Positions 22,961-33,961 of a stretch of 64,000 nucleotides of DNA are shown here, piece by piece. The stretch spans positions 86,359,235 through 86,423,234 of the forward strand of contig OY829326.1 in assembly GCA_963691655.1 (NCBI GenBank), read 5' to 3'. How positions within the stretch are numbered: the first letter of the stretch is position 1; each line of letters begins with the position of its first letter. The position numbers and the translations under genes were made by a program. The DNA comes from Toxonevra muliebris. Taxonomy: Eukaryota > Arthropoda > Insecta > Diptera > Pallopteridae. Below the pieces are notes generated by a model. The model did not search any database and was not told the origin of the DNA. It saw only the letters and a program-made list of their open reading frames with translations.

Positions 22961-24120
22961 ACGCCAGGTGAGTGGGCGAATGAGTGACTCTAACACCTGG
23001 CACCGCTGCCGAAGAGGAAAGGTTACACGAAACGAGCAAACTAACGCTAGGGCGAGACGCACAGTGTATCGTTGAAGTAATAAACTTTAATTTTTGTGCA
23101 GTGGGTATTGATTGACAAAAACGGTCAAGATTGGAAATATGGGCGTGGCACGTTCCACACAAAACAGGCGCCTAAATAAGTTCTTTGGATTACAATTATT
23201 TCACAATTTTATAAAAATTATCTAAATCGAGCAAGTAGGGGTGGCACCTGCAATACAGTTACAGTATTTTACGGCACATATTAAAGCTGCAATATTTTCA
23301 CTGTTCAATAGCCAAAAATGAGCAGAGACCGAATCCGTGGTCGGTTTTTAACTGCTACGTCACAATTTTTTTATTTACATAAAAATTTATAAATTGAAAA
23401 AAAAAAAATTAAAAGTATAGTTCATATTTTTTTTCATCAAAACATACATTTAAAACAAAAAAAAAAATTTTTGGGAACTTTTTTTTTTTAAACTTTTTAA
23501 ATTTTTTGATAAATTTTGTTTTTCTTAATTAATTAATTTTTTCTTAATTTTTTTCTTTCTCGTTATCATTGCTCACTTTTATATCGTTGCTAGCTTAAAG
23601 CAATGATGGCCAAAAGCGTATTTAAGTGCAAATTGAGCTTTAACCCTCTAACCCGCAAGATTTAAATAATAAAAAAATAAACACCTGAATTTTTGTTTCA
23701 AGTAACATTGATGAAAGAAAAATGAATATGAAGTCCATTTTTTGATTAGTTTTTGATTTTAGCAGTTAGGCTGCCCTGAGGCGGCCTTGCGGGGTTAAAC
23801 CAGTAAATAAAGATATATTTGGGCAATTCATAAGGTGTCTTATTTGTTTTCATATCCTGTCATAAATTCTCTCATTTTCCATACAAATTAATACGAAATT
23901 ATCATTATACGAAAATATATGACAGTATATGAGGAGACTTAGAAATATTTTTTTTTTTTGATTTTTATAAAAAAGTTATTATGCACGAAAATTTTTCGTC
24001 ATAGAACAAAGTAGCTATAAACAATAATCGTCTGATCGCAGAAAGTGCAAATTGACCAAATATTTTGTGTTTATTCTTTCTTTCGGTCTGCCAATTAAAA
24101 AAAAAAATAAATTTGCACTT
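22961..24120. other. Interval without recognised gene
   Basis: Falls from GC-richer retroelement DNA into AT-rich sequence with long A and T runs near 23395-23560. CTAACCCGCAAG at ~23649 and CTTGCGGGGTTA at ~23786 form a short inverted pair. Confidence 0.4.
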
Positions 24121-24318
24121 TGTAACGCAACGTTCTTCCACAGGCCGGGGTAGAGCTCAGCGGGCTCCAGTGGTTCGTTGGTTACAAAATTTATTATTTT
24201 GCAGGGGGACCCTCACTTTTCTTTATTGAGACACTTTTCTTGTAGTTCAATGTTTTTAATTCACTGTAAGTTTGTTTACAATAACGATAATAATACACTT
24301 AACTAACTATACTAACAC

Positions 24319-25392
24319 GGTGGATGATGCGCCTGTGAAGGCGAACTTGCTGTGCGTGGACAACGGTGGATGGTACGCCTGTGAAGGCGAACTTGCTGTG
24401 CGTGGACAACGGTGGATGATACGCCGGTGAAGGCGAACTTGCTGTGCGTGGACGACGATGGATACGCCTGTGAAGGCGAACTTGCTGTGTGTGGACGACG
24501 ATGGATGATACGCCGGTGAAGACGAACTTGCTGTGCGTGGACAACGGTGGATGATACGCCGGTGAAGGCGAACTTGCTGTGCGTGGACGACGATGGATGA
24601 TACGCCTGTGAAGGCGAACTTGCTGTGTGTGGACGACGATGGATGATACGCCCGTGAAGGCGAACTTGCTGTGCGTGGACGACGATGGATGATACGCCTG
24701 TGAAGGCGAACTTGCTGTGTGTGGACGACGATGGATGATACGCCTGATGAAGGCGAACTTGCTGTGCGTGGACGACGATGGATGATACGCCGGTGAAGGC
24801 GAACTTGCTGTGCGTGGACGACGATGGATGATACGCCTGTGAAGGCGAACTTGCTGTGTGTGGACGACGATGGATGATACGCCCGTGAAGGCGAACTTGC
24901 TGTGCGTGGACGACGATGGATGATACGCCTGTGAAGGCGAACTTGCTGTGTGTGGACGACGATGGATGATACGCCTGATGAAGGCGAACTTGCTGTGCGT
25001 GGACGACGATGGATGCTACGCCTGTGAAGGCGAACTTGCTGTATGTGAACAACGGTGGATGGTACGCCGGTGAAGGCGAACTTGCTGTGCGTGGACAACG
25101 GTGGATGATACGCCCGTGAAGGCGAACTTGCTGTGCGTGGACGACGATGGATGATACGCCTGTGAAGGCGAACTTGCTGTGCGTGGACGACGATGGATGA
25201 TACGCCTGTGAAGGCGAACTTGCTGTGCGTGGACGACGATGGATGATACGCCTGTGAAGGCGAACTTGCTGTGTGTAGACAACGATGGATGATACGCCTG
25301 TGAAGGCGAACTTGCTGTGTGTGGACAACGGTGGATGATACGCTTGTGAAGGCGAACTTGCTGTGCGTGGACGACGGTGGATGATACGCCTG
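24319..25392. repeat. Minisatellite: 23 copies of a 46-bp unit
   Basis: The unit contains GAAGGCGAACTTGCTGTGCG, TGGACGACGATGG and ATGATACGCCTGT. Unit length 46 is constant except one 43-bp unit and two units with an extra base (GATGAAGG at 24748 and 24979). Copies 6-10 and 11-15 share the same order of variants, so a 231-bp block was duplicated. The minus strand lacks stops in all three frames across the array. This gives long open frames (up to 399 codons, 24312-25511) that I regard as artefacts of the repeat. Confidence 0.95.
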
Positions 25393-25555
25393 TGCGTTGG
25401 TGATAAAACTGACGATGCTCTTGCTGAGCGTTGGTGGCGGTAACTGTGAATTTGTGTACCGTATACTGGCAGCGCAGCGACTACGGGACGCGGGTGGAGT
25501 AGAGCGTCCATAACTGTCCTATTACTCTCTCTACGCTACCTCAAGCTTCCGATAA

Positions 25556-26020
25556 TTCGTCTGGGGTCATATGGTAGGGACTATACCATCCAAGTGGCAC
25601 CACACGATCTTATCGCAGTGTTTAGTGCTGTATTGTGGTGGTTAGGCCAACAATACACCACTAGACACGCGGTTGCTTGCTCCTAACCAACTATTAAACC
25701 AACCCTATGAGCTTCCAACCGGACGTCTGGGGTCATATGGTAGGGGCTATACCATCCAAGTGGCACCACACGGTCTGGTTAAAGTGTTCAGTACTATATT
25801 GTGGTGGTTAAGCCAACAATATACTACTAAGCGCTTGGTTACTCACTTCAAAAAAATACTAAGCTAATATCTTAAGCTTTCAACCGGACGTCTGGGGTCA
25901 TATGGTAGGGACTATACCATCCAAGTGGCACCACACGGTCTGGTTCAGGCGTTTGGTACTGTACTGTGGTGGTTAAGCCAGCAATACAGCATCAAATGCT
26001 TGGTTGCTTATGCTAATCTT
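25556..26020. repeat. Three tandem ~165-bp repeats
   Basis: Each unit begins near GTCTGGGGTCATATGGTAGG, continues CTATACCATCCAAGTGGCAC and then TTGTGGTGGTTA. Starts are near 25558, 25723 and 25888. A related short motif (TATATGGTAGGTGCCACAC) lies at 26160-26178, the right edge of the unit. Confidence 0.9.
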
Positions 26021-26120
26021 AAAATACCTATTTGTTTTTCTACTCACCCAATCTGTGGTCCCTTGTTGTAGTCGCCTTGCTGGTCCGCGTAAAACTCTCC
26101 TTGACTTGTCTTGTGCAGCT

Positions 26121-26129
26121 CCTTTTATA
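26121..26129 (-). promoter_or_regulatory. Candidate TATA box, minus strand
   Basis: TATAAAAGG on the minus strand, with CAAGACAAGTCAAGG about 25-30 bases downstream as a possible start region. Transcription would run left through the 165-bp and 46-bp arrays. Confidence 0.4.
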
Positions 26130-26624
26130 GGCAGAGATATACTATAATAAATATTCAGGTTATATGGTAGGTGCCACACCCCTTTTTCAACCCCATCCAC
26201 ATTTTTACTGAAGCATGGTTTTGTCAGTTAGCGTCCTTGCACGCAGGACGTAGTAAACTGCAGTACTGTGCTATAAATGGTATACTAAAAAAGTATAAGG
26301 TTTGTATGGGAGGTATCCCGCCCACTTGTAGTTACAAACTTTTACCAAGCCGATAGTAAAGTCAGAGACATAAAGCAGTATTATATAAACTTGTATGTCA
26401 TTCAGGAAGTATGTATAGCCGAACATACAAACAGACTTTCTCTTTTATATATATTGTTAGATTATTTTCTTCATTGCTGTTTTAAAACGTGAAATATACT
26501 TATAAGTACTACATAAGTGTTCAGTGAAAATACTTGAAAACAAAAACCTTGTAATTTTGGGTAACGTTTTCAATTATTAAACACTTATGTAGAATTTTGA
26601 AATGCTAGTAAGAACCATCACAAA

Positions 26625-26660
26625 GATCGCTGATGAGGAATCCTGGCGGGTTCCGAAACG
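26625..26660 (+). repeat. F1 repeat fragment, copy b
   Basis: GATGAGGAATCCTGGCGGGT followed by TCCGAAACGGCCG, the F1 arm core without its partner arm. It abuts repeat R2. Confidence 0.7.
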
Positions 26661-26661
26661 G

Positions 26662-27150
26662 CCGAAATTATGATAAACAAAGACAGCCTGATTGAGTAGT
26701 TCAAATTTGTATATCTTTCTTGCCTAGTTAACTCTTAAGGGTTAGGTAGGGAAAAAACTGTCCCAACTTTTGCATATTTTTCATGCATGGTGTAATATAT
26801 TTTAACCCACCTCGAAAAAATGAAATTACTTATAGTCACACAGTTTAATATTTTATTTATAGTTTCTCATTCAGTTGGCAATGATATAAACCAAAAAAAT
26901 TCTGAGCAACTGGTGTTTTTATTTTCTTTGAAGTCGTGTGCATCAAAGAATTAAAAAACAATAACTAGTACTGGATACATTGCAAGAGTAAAAGAAGCCA
27001 AATTCAACAAAAATAAATTTGCTTCCATGGCTCAGTTGGTAAGTTCGTCGTTTAATATTTGCGATGCGGATTTTCGGCCACAGATCGAGCCTGGAAAAAG
27101 GCAAATTCAATAAAATAATAAAACGATAATAATAAATAATAAAAAAAAAA
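26662..27150 (+). repeat. Repeat R2, plus-strand copy (~490 bp)
   Basis: Matches 39060-39580 in inverse orientation along its whole length. Shared words include AAACAAAGACAGCCTGATTG, TTCAAATTTGTATATCT, AGTCACACAGTTTAATATTT, AACTGGTGTTTTTATTTTCT and TAACTAGTACT. It ends in a tRNA-like segment and an (AATAAT)-rich tail. It looks like a SINE-type or composite non-autonomous element. Confidence 0.8.
27021..27105 (+). repeat. tRNA-like segment of R2 (pol III box A/B)
   Basis: TGGCTCAGTTGG is an excellent pol III box A, and AGATCGAGCC occupies the box B place (mutated from GGTTCGAGCC seen in the other copy). Acceptor and anticodon stems do not pair well, so this is a tRNA-derived pseudogene or SINE head, not a working tRNA. 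A second, weaker tRNA-like box B (minus-strand GGTTCAAATCC) is at 27186-27196. Confidence 0.6.
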
Positions 27151-27199
27151 ATAAAGAAATGAATATAAGATTATAATTAAAAAAGAAAAATGTCATGGG

Positions 27200-27834
27200 A
27201 TTTGAACCTTCGCATACAAGTGGTTGCATGCTTACTAGTGTTTTAGACAACTAGTCTATTGTGTAATGAATTTTGTCAAAAACTAATGGGAATTATTCTC
27301 TATGAGATGCAAGTGAGTTCGTGCTCGTAATCATGTCCCCCTTTATTTCTCCTTTTGGATGCTAAAACGAGTAATCCATGCCCTAGGACATGCAATGTTA
27401 AAATGGAGTACAAAATGCAAGAGCTCTAGAACAATAGGGAGTAATCGATTGCTCGCTTTGGAGCGCTCAATGATTACTCTTAAGATCATCCAAAGCTCAA
27501 CTGGGACCATAAGAAATTTTTTTCCACCTCTATTTTCATCAAGTAAAAGTTACCGTTTCACATACACCCAAAATAGCGAAATTCCCCATGTGTAGTCTCT
27601 TGCTATTTTTTCCGAAACAGCCTCATGAGGTTGAACCGAGTTTTATAGAGTTTGGGTGCCCTTGTGGCGCTTTTTTAGCCTAACAGGTTCATCATGTTTA
27701 ATCCATTTTAATTTGATTTTTTAAATACAAAATAGAAACAATATTGTTTGTTACAGTGGAAGGTCAAAACCAATTTTAAAATAACTCTAAAAAAAAAACT
27801 CGTTGCTTAATTTTGTTAACTTAATATAAATTAC
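27200..27834. other. Interval without recognised gene
   Basis: No conserved motif seen. A short open frame at 27359-27595 has no recognisable family features. Confidence 0.4.
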
Positions 27835-28020
27835 ATTTTTGGACTTAACATAATAGCAATAATTCATGTCAATGTTCCTTTCTTACCATCAAAATGTCTA
27901 ATTATTTTAAATATGTTAAAGTCATACCAACAAATCCAACATTTTGCCAAGACAGTACTGCTGCTATCAACCCTGACATGAATTTAAAGTTTCATTCGAT
28001 TATGACGTTTGTGCATTTTA
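27835..28020 (-). repeat. Left inverted repeat flanking the copia remnant
   Basis: The reverse complement shares AATTCATGTCA, AGTACTGTCTTG, CAAAATGTTGGATTT, TTTTGATGGTAAGAAA and GAACATT in order with 30893-31060. The two copies lie on either side of the copia remnant, in inverse orientation. Confidence 0.7.
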
Positions 28021-28599
28021 AATTGGTGAGAGTTTAAAAAAATTATAATTAAAGGGTGTGTGTGAAAAGGTAACTTTTACTCGGAAAAGAAAATTTTGAC
28101 AGTTCGATAGAAAATATTGTCGCTATTGTGGTGGATATGAACTGCCAAAATTTTCACTAGCTCAAGGGCTACAGTAAATTTTGACAATTCAGAATGAAAT
28201 GTTTAGAACAACAAAATAGCATTTGTATGTTAAAATACACAGTTGCATTTTACTAAAAGTTTAAAAAATAAATATAATGCAAATTCAAAGAAAAAATGCA
28301 AATTATAATAACAAATGCATATAAAACAAATATTAAATATAGAAAGAAGGATAGCTATGGACAGGAAAAATGATTAATTAAATTTTTGTTATATTTATTT
28401 TTTTCAATCATATTTCTGTTTGTATTTTTCCACTTGAGTAATTATCGCAATTAATAAAAAAATATATATATTTCTCATTGCAATAATAATAACATGAAAA
28501 TACACACAATTTAAATATTTTTATTCTCAAAATCTACAAATCTTATTTGTTTTAACTCAAAATGTCAAAATTTCCCCTGTCAAAATTATTGGAATAAAT

Positions 28600-28727
28600 A
28601 CTGTATCTACTTAACATTATTTTATTTAGTTTCTGACTATCTGTCAAATGTCAATGTTTTATGTTACTGAATAAAATATTTTTTCATTCTCGATTTGAAA
28701 CTCATAAGAACTGCGTCTACTTTTCAA
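28600..28727 (+). repeat. Probable 3' part of the copia 5' LTR
   Basis: The sequence immediately before the primer-binding site must be LTR by position. It contains GAATAAAATATTTT, which could serve as polyadenylation signal, and ends TACTTTTCA. The LTR start is not recognised and no second LTR was found. Confidence 0.4.
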
Positions 28728-28728
28728 T

Positions 28729-28739
28729 GGTTATGGGCC
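28729..28739 (+). promoter_or_regulatory. Copia-type primer-binding site
   Basis: GGTTATGGGCC matches the internal initiator-tRNA-Met half-molecule primer site known from Drosophila copia. It is correctly placed ~85 bases before the Gag start. Confidence 0.75.
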
Positions 28740-28822
28740 TCCGTCTATTTTTATTTCATTAAATCGTTTGTCGATTTGAAAATCAAATTTCTGTAATTTG
28801 AAATAAAATAAAAAAAAAAAAA

Positions 28823-30560
28823 ATGAGTTCTTCCTTATGCCAAATTGAGAAATTGGATGATTCCAATTATGATTCTTGGAAGGTTCAAATGAAGAGCGTG
28901 CTAATTCATTTAGAACTGTGGAAGATTGTAAGCGGAAATCTCCCAAAATCCAATTGCACAACGCCGGAAGAAATTACGAACTGGGAAGCCCGAGACAAGA
29001 AAGCGTTGGCAACAATTATTTTAAGTATAAAGCCTTCGCAGATTAACCATGTGAAGCATGCAACGACATCAAATATAGCATGGATGAAGCTGAATGAGGT
29101 ACATCAGCTACGAGGTCCAGCTAGGAAAGTCTCTCTCTTCAAACAAGAGCTGCTGATAATAATGTTATTATCGATTTTGCCAATATGTAATTGCAATGGA
29201 GACCCGTGATATATTGCAAACATTTAGTATGTTAAACGTAAAATTGCTAGAAGAAAGCAATAGAAAAAACGAGTGTCAAGAACTCGAAGGTACTGGAAAT
29301 CAGCAAGCATTTGCAGCGCGCGGTAGAATTAAAGAAAGGAATGAAAACAGTAAATCCGCAGGTAAAAGAAATTTGAAATGTTATAATAGTGGTAGAAGAG
29401 GGCATTTTGCAGCAGAGTGTAGGGAACCAAAGAAAAAAACTGTATTCATCTGAAAAGGATCAGTCGTCTTTTAGCGCGCTTAGGTCGGCGCATAGACATG
29501 CTATGAACCCAGAAAATTGGTGTCTTGATAGCGGCGCAACATCGCATATGTGCTGTGATCGTGATATGTTCGCAACTTTCGAAAAACACAAGGAAAAAAT
29601 TTTGTTAGCGGGTGATAGTTACATCAAAGCAGAAGGCAGAGGAAATGTTGTATTTGAATTCCGTAAACGCAAGATAACTTTGAAGGAAGTACTATATGTT
29701 GATTGTATCCGAAGCAATTTCATTTCTGTAAGTAGAGCTGTTATCAATAACTTAAAAGTAGTTTTCAACAAAGAATATGCAATTAATAAAGACAGAAATG
29801 AAGAAGAGTTGCTTAGAGCAAAAAATATTAACAATCTTTTCATAGTTCAAAATCATACAAATCTATGTTTTTATTTAAACAACACCAACACAAACACACT
29901 TAAATGGCACAACAGAAATGGCCATTTAAATCTCAGTAGTTTAAATGAAATAGTACGAAAAGAAATGGTATATGGTTTGAAAATGCAACCTTCATATAAA
30001 GAATTAGAATGCCCAACATGCATAAAAAGCAAAATTTGTGTAAAATCTTTTCCAAAATGCTCAGAGATTAAGTCTCAGAATTTGATAGATCTGATTCATA
30101 CGGACGTTTGTGGTCCGAGGAACAAGAACTCTATAGGAGGCTCACGATATTTCGTTACATTTATTAACGATAAGTCACAATACGTTCATGTTTACTTCAT
30201 AAAGTCAAAGTCTGAAGTCTTTGATATTTTTAAGTCATATAAGACCATGGTTGAGCGCCAAACAAATAAAAAAATCAAGATGATTAGAAGTGATAATGGT
30301 ACGGAATATATTGAATTCAATAATTATTTGGACGAATGTGGTATACAACGACAGCTTACAGTTACATATACACCTCATCAAAACGGGGTTGCTGAACGAG
30401 CCAATAGAACTTTGGTAGAAATGGCCAAAAGTATGTTAGTACTCGCTGGTTTAGATGAGTCTGAGAAGCTATAGCTGCAGCTGCATATTTGTCGAGAATA
30501 TGAGTATTAATGAAATTGTAAAAGGGAAAAATGTAAAAGAATCGATTTGAAAAGAAAAGC
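28823..30560 (+). pseudogene. Copia retrotransposon remnant: Gag, protease, integrase; RT missing
   Basis: Gag begins MSSSLCQIEKLDDSNYDSWK and has an internal deletion with frame change near 29150-29200. The knuckle reads CYNSGRRGHFAAEC, with the second zinc-binding Cys changed to Ser. After another frame change (~29400) come the protease WCLDSGATSHMC and the integrase. The integrase shows WHNRNGHLN (HH), CPTCIKSK (CC), IHTDVCGP, MIRSDNGTEY and PHQNGVAERANRTL (D, D, E). A stop follows at 30472, with decayed sequence to ~30560; reverse transcriptase, RNase H and the 3' LTR are gone. Typical Ty1/copia order and internal catalytic residues are retained, but the element is dead. Confidence 0.9.
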
Positions 30561-30642
30561 GTGGGGAAAATGGGAAACAAATTTAACTAATATTTGTTGT
30601 TTACTGTTCAAAGCAGTTTGTAAATATAATTGGACAACTTCA

Positions 30643-31116
30643 CATAGCGTCTCGACTAGCTATAATTCATGTCAGAGAAGCTGATGGGTGTGAAGTGAGC
30701 AAATTATGTTTAGGATTTCAGTTTATAAAATGTTTTGACCAGTAAAGAACAAAGATGCGTTAAATTTATTGCTCATTTCCTCTCATATTTATTTTTTACT
30801 TTTAGAATTGAAAAAATACTCTTATTTACGAAATATATTTATGAAATTAATTTTTTCGCTTCTATTAAATTTCACTTGTGCTATTTTTAAATAGACAAAC
30901 GTCAAAATCGAGTGAAACTTCAAATTCATGTCAGCAGTACTGTCTTGACAAAATGTTGGATTTTTTGGTATGAAATTAACATAAGATGTCTCGACTAGAC
31001 GTTTTGATGGTAAGAAAAGAACATTAACATGAATTATAGCTAGTCGATACGCTATGTTATATTTTCACGGCCATCAGCTGCTCTGACTATGAATTATAGC
31101 TAGTCGAGACGCTATG
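30643..31116. repeat. Palindromic element beside the copia remnant
   Basis: Outer arms CATAGCGTCTCGACTAGC (30645) and its reverse complement ending at 31116 continue inward with TATAATTCATG and CAGCTGATGG-like words. A third, inner ATTATAGCTAGTCGA-ACGCTATG lies at 31035-31055. The right inverted repeat shared with 27835-28020 lies inside (30893-31060). Non-coding. Confidence 0.65.
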
Positions 31117-31369
31117 CAAGCGTTAGTTAAAGGTTAATTATAGTTAAGTATCATTTAAAATATTTTTGTAAATGCGGTTGCCCACTTTTAGACTTATCAC
31201 TTAAAATATTTTTATTAATACGACAGCTATTTTTTATTTTTATTATAATTACATCTTTTTAACTACTTAAAATGTAAAATGAGACCATCATAGTCCCCAA
31301 ATAATTCGGCTAGCATAAAATGTCGTCGTAACCGGTAACTTTCGATCTTCTACGTCTCTAGCAGTCATA

Positions 31370-32170
31370 AGCGTTTCTTACTAAAATTCTACTTTCACTA
31401 TCAATATATTGGTAGCTGGAATTTTTTCTACTGTCACTAAATATATATAGTGGTAGCTGTAAAAGTTTCAGCTACCACTAAAATTTATTTAGTGGTGCTG
31501 GATCTTCCTTCCACTAAGATTTCTGACTGTGTATTTTTCAAGTATCACTTAACATTGATCCTTATTAAACATAGCAATTCTTCGAGTAATCAGTTGCATA
31601 AAGTTCGAGTTCGATGGTGAAAGAGGTGCGAAGCTTGCATGGTAGGCGAAATTGCACTTTCTCTGATGTCACTACAAATACTCTGACCCTTTCTTTTAAC
31701 TCTTTCGTATTTTTGCGTGTTTGCTTCTTATTCCTATTCTCATTTTTGTGTATGTATGTATTGCAATTCAGTTTCTGATGTATTGCAGCGTATAATATCG
31801 CATGAAGGTACGGAGCAACTTCAAGAGAGCTGCGTATAATAGGTGCCATTATTTCAGTACAATCACTACAGTAAAAATTTTCAACTGAATACTACTAACA
31901 TGTATCTGCAAGCAATTGTTTGTTAAATGCTCTTTAGGAATTTTTGATAGTGGTTTATTTAGTGATAGTGAATGTGGCTGGTCACTGCACTATACTTTCA
32001 CTACAACTAAAAAAATAAAGTGATAGTAAACAAAATATCAGTAACCACTAGCTAATATTTAATGATAGTGCAAAAGGACGACTATCTGACGGCTTTGCTA
32101 CCATTATTCATAGTGGTTGCTGTAAATATTTTCAACTATCAGTACATTTATTTTAGTGGTAGTGAGAGCA
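31370..32170. repeat. Subterminal-repeat-rich element
   Basis: Many short direct and inverted copies of AGTGGTAGCTG / AGTGATAGTG occur at 31400-31520 and 31945-32170, with a quieter centre. This layout is common in non-autonomous DNA transposons whose transposase binds subterminal repeats. The termini are not resolved. Confidence 0.45.
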
Positions 32171-32199
32171 AAGTGCACTTCAAAATTAATTGAAATCGC

Positions 32200-32828
32200 T
32201 TGTGTCTGACTCAAACTGATACACTACACAGATATTGATTTTGTCGGCCCGAAAAATGCAACTGTGTTTCTAGGCCATAAAAAATGTTCAGTACTTATGT
32301 TCTGCTTTTTGAACACCACCAACATTTTCTCAGTAGCTCAAACTGTCAGAAAAAGGCAATTTTTCTTTTTCACACTCATCAAGCGAGGAAAGTGAAAATT
32401 TCTTTGAAAAATTAAGACAATCCTAAATTGCAAGTAAACTCAAATATAAAATTTATGTAATTTCAAAAGGGTATACAATAAGAAGCATGTTAAAGAAAGA
32501 ATTTTACGTATGAAAAGGCGAAATTTGAACGACTTGAGGAACTTTAACAAAAGCAGTACAGAACACTACCACAATCGACGAATGAAAAAGAGATAGAGGT
32601 TGAAAAAATTAAACTTGAAAGGAAAATTTTTTTTTCCACTTTTCTGGTAATTTATTGACGATAAAAAGAAAAAAGCATAGCGAAGTGTAAAATTAATGAA
32701 GTTTTATTATAAACTAAAATAAAAGGGAAAGGGAATTTGTTGTTAATTTTTTATCTTTTCAACTTAACAGAAAAAAAAATCGCCAATAATAGAAATTTTC
32801 ATAGCTCCTACCATTCAATAAAAAAGCG
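32200..32828. other. Upstream region of NAA30
   Basis: No TATA box or clear promoter motif seen. Probably contains the 5' UTR and promoter of NAA30. AT-rich and without repeats I recognise. Confidence 0.35.
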
Positions 32829-33635
32829 ATGGAGAACTCCGGAAGTGCCGTTGTAGAACAACAACAACAGAAAAAGAAAAAATCTAAAAATAAAAAACAA
32901 ATTGTAAAACCAGTTAATACAACAACAGAAGATATTTCTACACCTGCAGTTACAGCTATAACTGAAGGTGGAGCTCATGTAAATGGTTTGATGAAAAAGT
33001 TGGAACACTTGCAAATTAAAGAGCACAATGAAAACTCAATACACAAATTCAATGGTGTAGCAGAGTGCACATCACATGTATCTCTCAATGGTCATCATAG
33101 TCTTGCAACAGCTGTTGATAAATTAAATGGTAATTGCGCGTTGACCTCAGTGTCGTCTCGTATAGAATGCAATACACCTGCCAGGAATAAACCTATTGAA
33201 TCTGAGCAACAAAAACCACATTGGCAAACAAAGTTGTCATCACTTAATGTTGGAGAAGCCGCAGTGAATATAGCAGCATATGCATCAGCAGCATCTTTAG
33301 AAAATGGGTTTAGTCATGCCAGTCAGGAAAATCAACAAAAAAAAGAGCTGGAGGAGCAGGAAGAGGTAGAAATTGATTTTAATACCAGCGCAACAGCAAC
33401 AACAAACACCGCAAATAGCGACAGCAGGGGGTTGCAAAAGAATCTATCAGTCCCATTATCGCCAACAACATTTGGATGTACTAAAGCTACTGATGCAGCA
33501 ACATCTAATTTAATCACTGCCAAACAAAGTAGTGCTGCAGCATCAAGAACACTTGCACCATTAACACTATCCTCTTTGGACTTAACAGATGTACATATTG
33601 AGTATAAAGAATATGAGTCGGAGATACAAATGCAT
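32829..33635 (+). CDS. NAA30: NAA30 (NatC catalytic subunit), first coding exon
   Basis: The ATG at 32829 (AGCGATGG context) opens 269 codons ending YKEYESEIQMH at a consensus donor (CAT|GTGAGT, phase 0). The N-terminal part is a low-complexity leader: a Gln run, then KKKKSKNKK, then Ser/Thr/Asn-rich sequence and an acidic ELEEQEEVEIDF patch. The end, VHIEYKEYESEIQM, is the beginning of the GNAT fold of NAA30 (human IRYVRYESELQMPDIM). NAA30 with NAA35 and NAA38 forms NatC, which acetylates N-termini starting Met-Leu/Ile/Phe/Trp in the cytosol. Long disordered N-terminal extensions are usual in this protein. The frame is intact. Confidence 0.9.
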
Positions 33636-33961
33636 GTGAGTGGTAGTCAAATATAGTAGACTCGGGGTGGCGTGAACTAATTGTTGCAAAGACTGTTCAC
33701 AGTTTCCAGATTTTTCACATCAACGTCGACATTTCTTTTGATTTAAAAGAATTTTTATTAGTATTTAGTTGCAATACAATTTAACCTTCTAGCGAATTTT
33801 GTGCCAATTTGATTTTTATGTGAGATTGGCCTCAGATTTTAGCTCAACATATAAATTGTATATGAATTTTTTTTTTTTTTTCACAAGATGTCTGTTAGGC
33901 TTTATAAAAAATTTTTCTAATAAGTCATTTATGTGTCACATTGACACAATACTAATAATGG

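Larger units (their letters stand above)
24121..26178 (-). repeat. LTR-like unit carrying two tandem arrays
   Basis: The unit starts TGTAACGC and ends GTGCCACA, so it has TG...CA ends in either orientation. It is clearly richer in GC than its flanks. It contains the 46-bp array, three ~165-bp units and, on the minus strand, a TATA box with downstream sequence resembling an LTR leader. Flanking 5-mers (CACTT and CCCCT) do not match well, so a solo-LTR interpretation is unproven. It carries no protein. Confidence 0.35.

Noticed and set aside
24319..25392. CRISPR-like array
   Set aside because: Repeats are contiguous without spacers and the genome is eukaryotic; it is a minisatellite.
24312..25511. 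399-codon minus-strand open frame over the minisatellite
   Set aside because: All three frames are open because of the repeat unit, and the product is a 46-residue cycle with no known domain; an artefact of repetition.
27021..27105. Functional tRNA gene
   Set aside because: Boxes A and B are recognisable but acceptor and anticodon stems do not fold, and the segment is part of a dispersed repeat.
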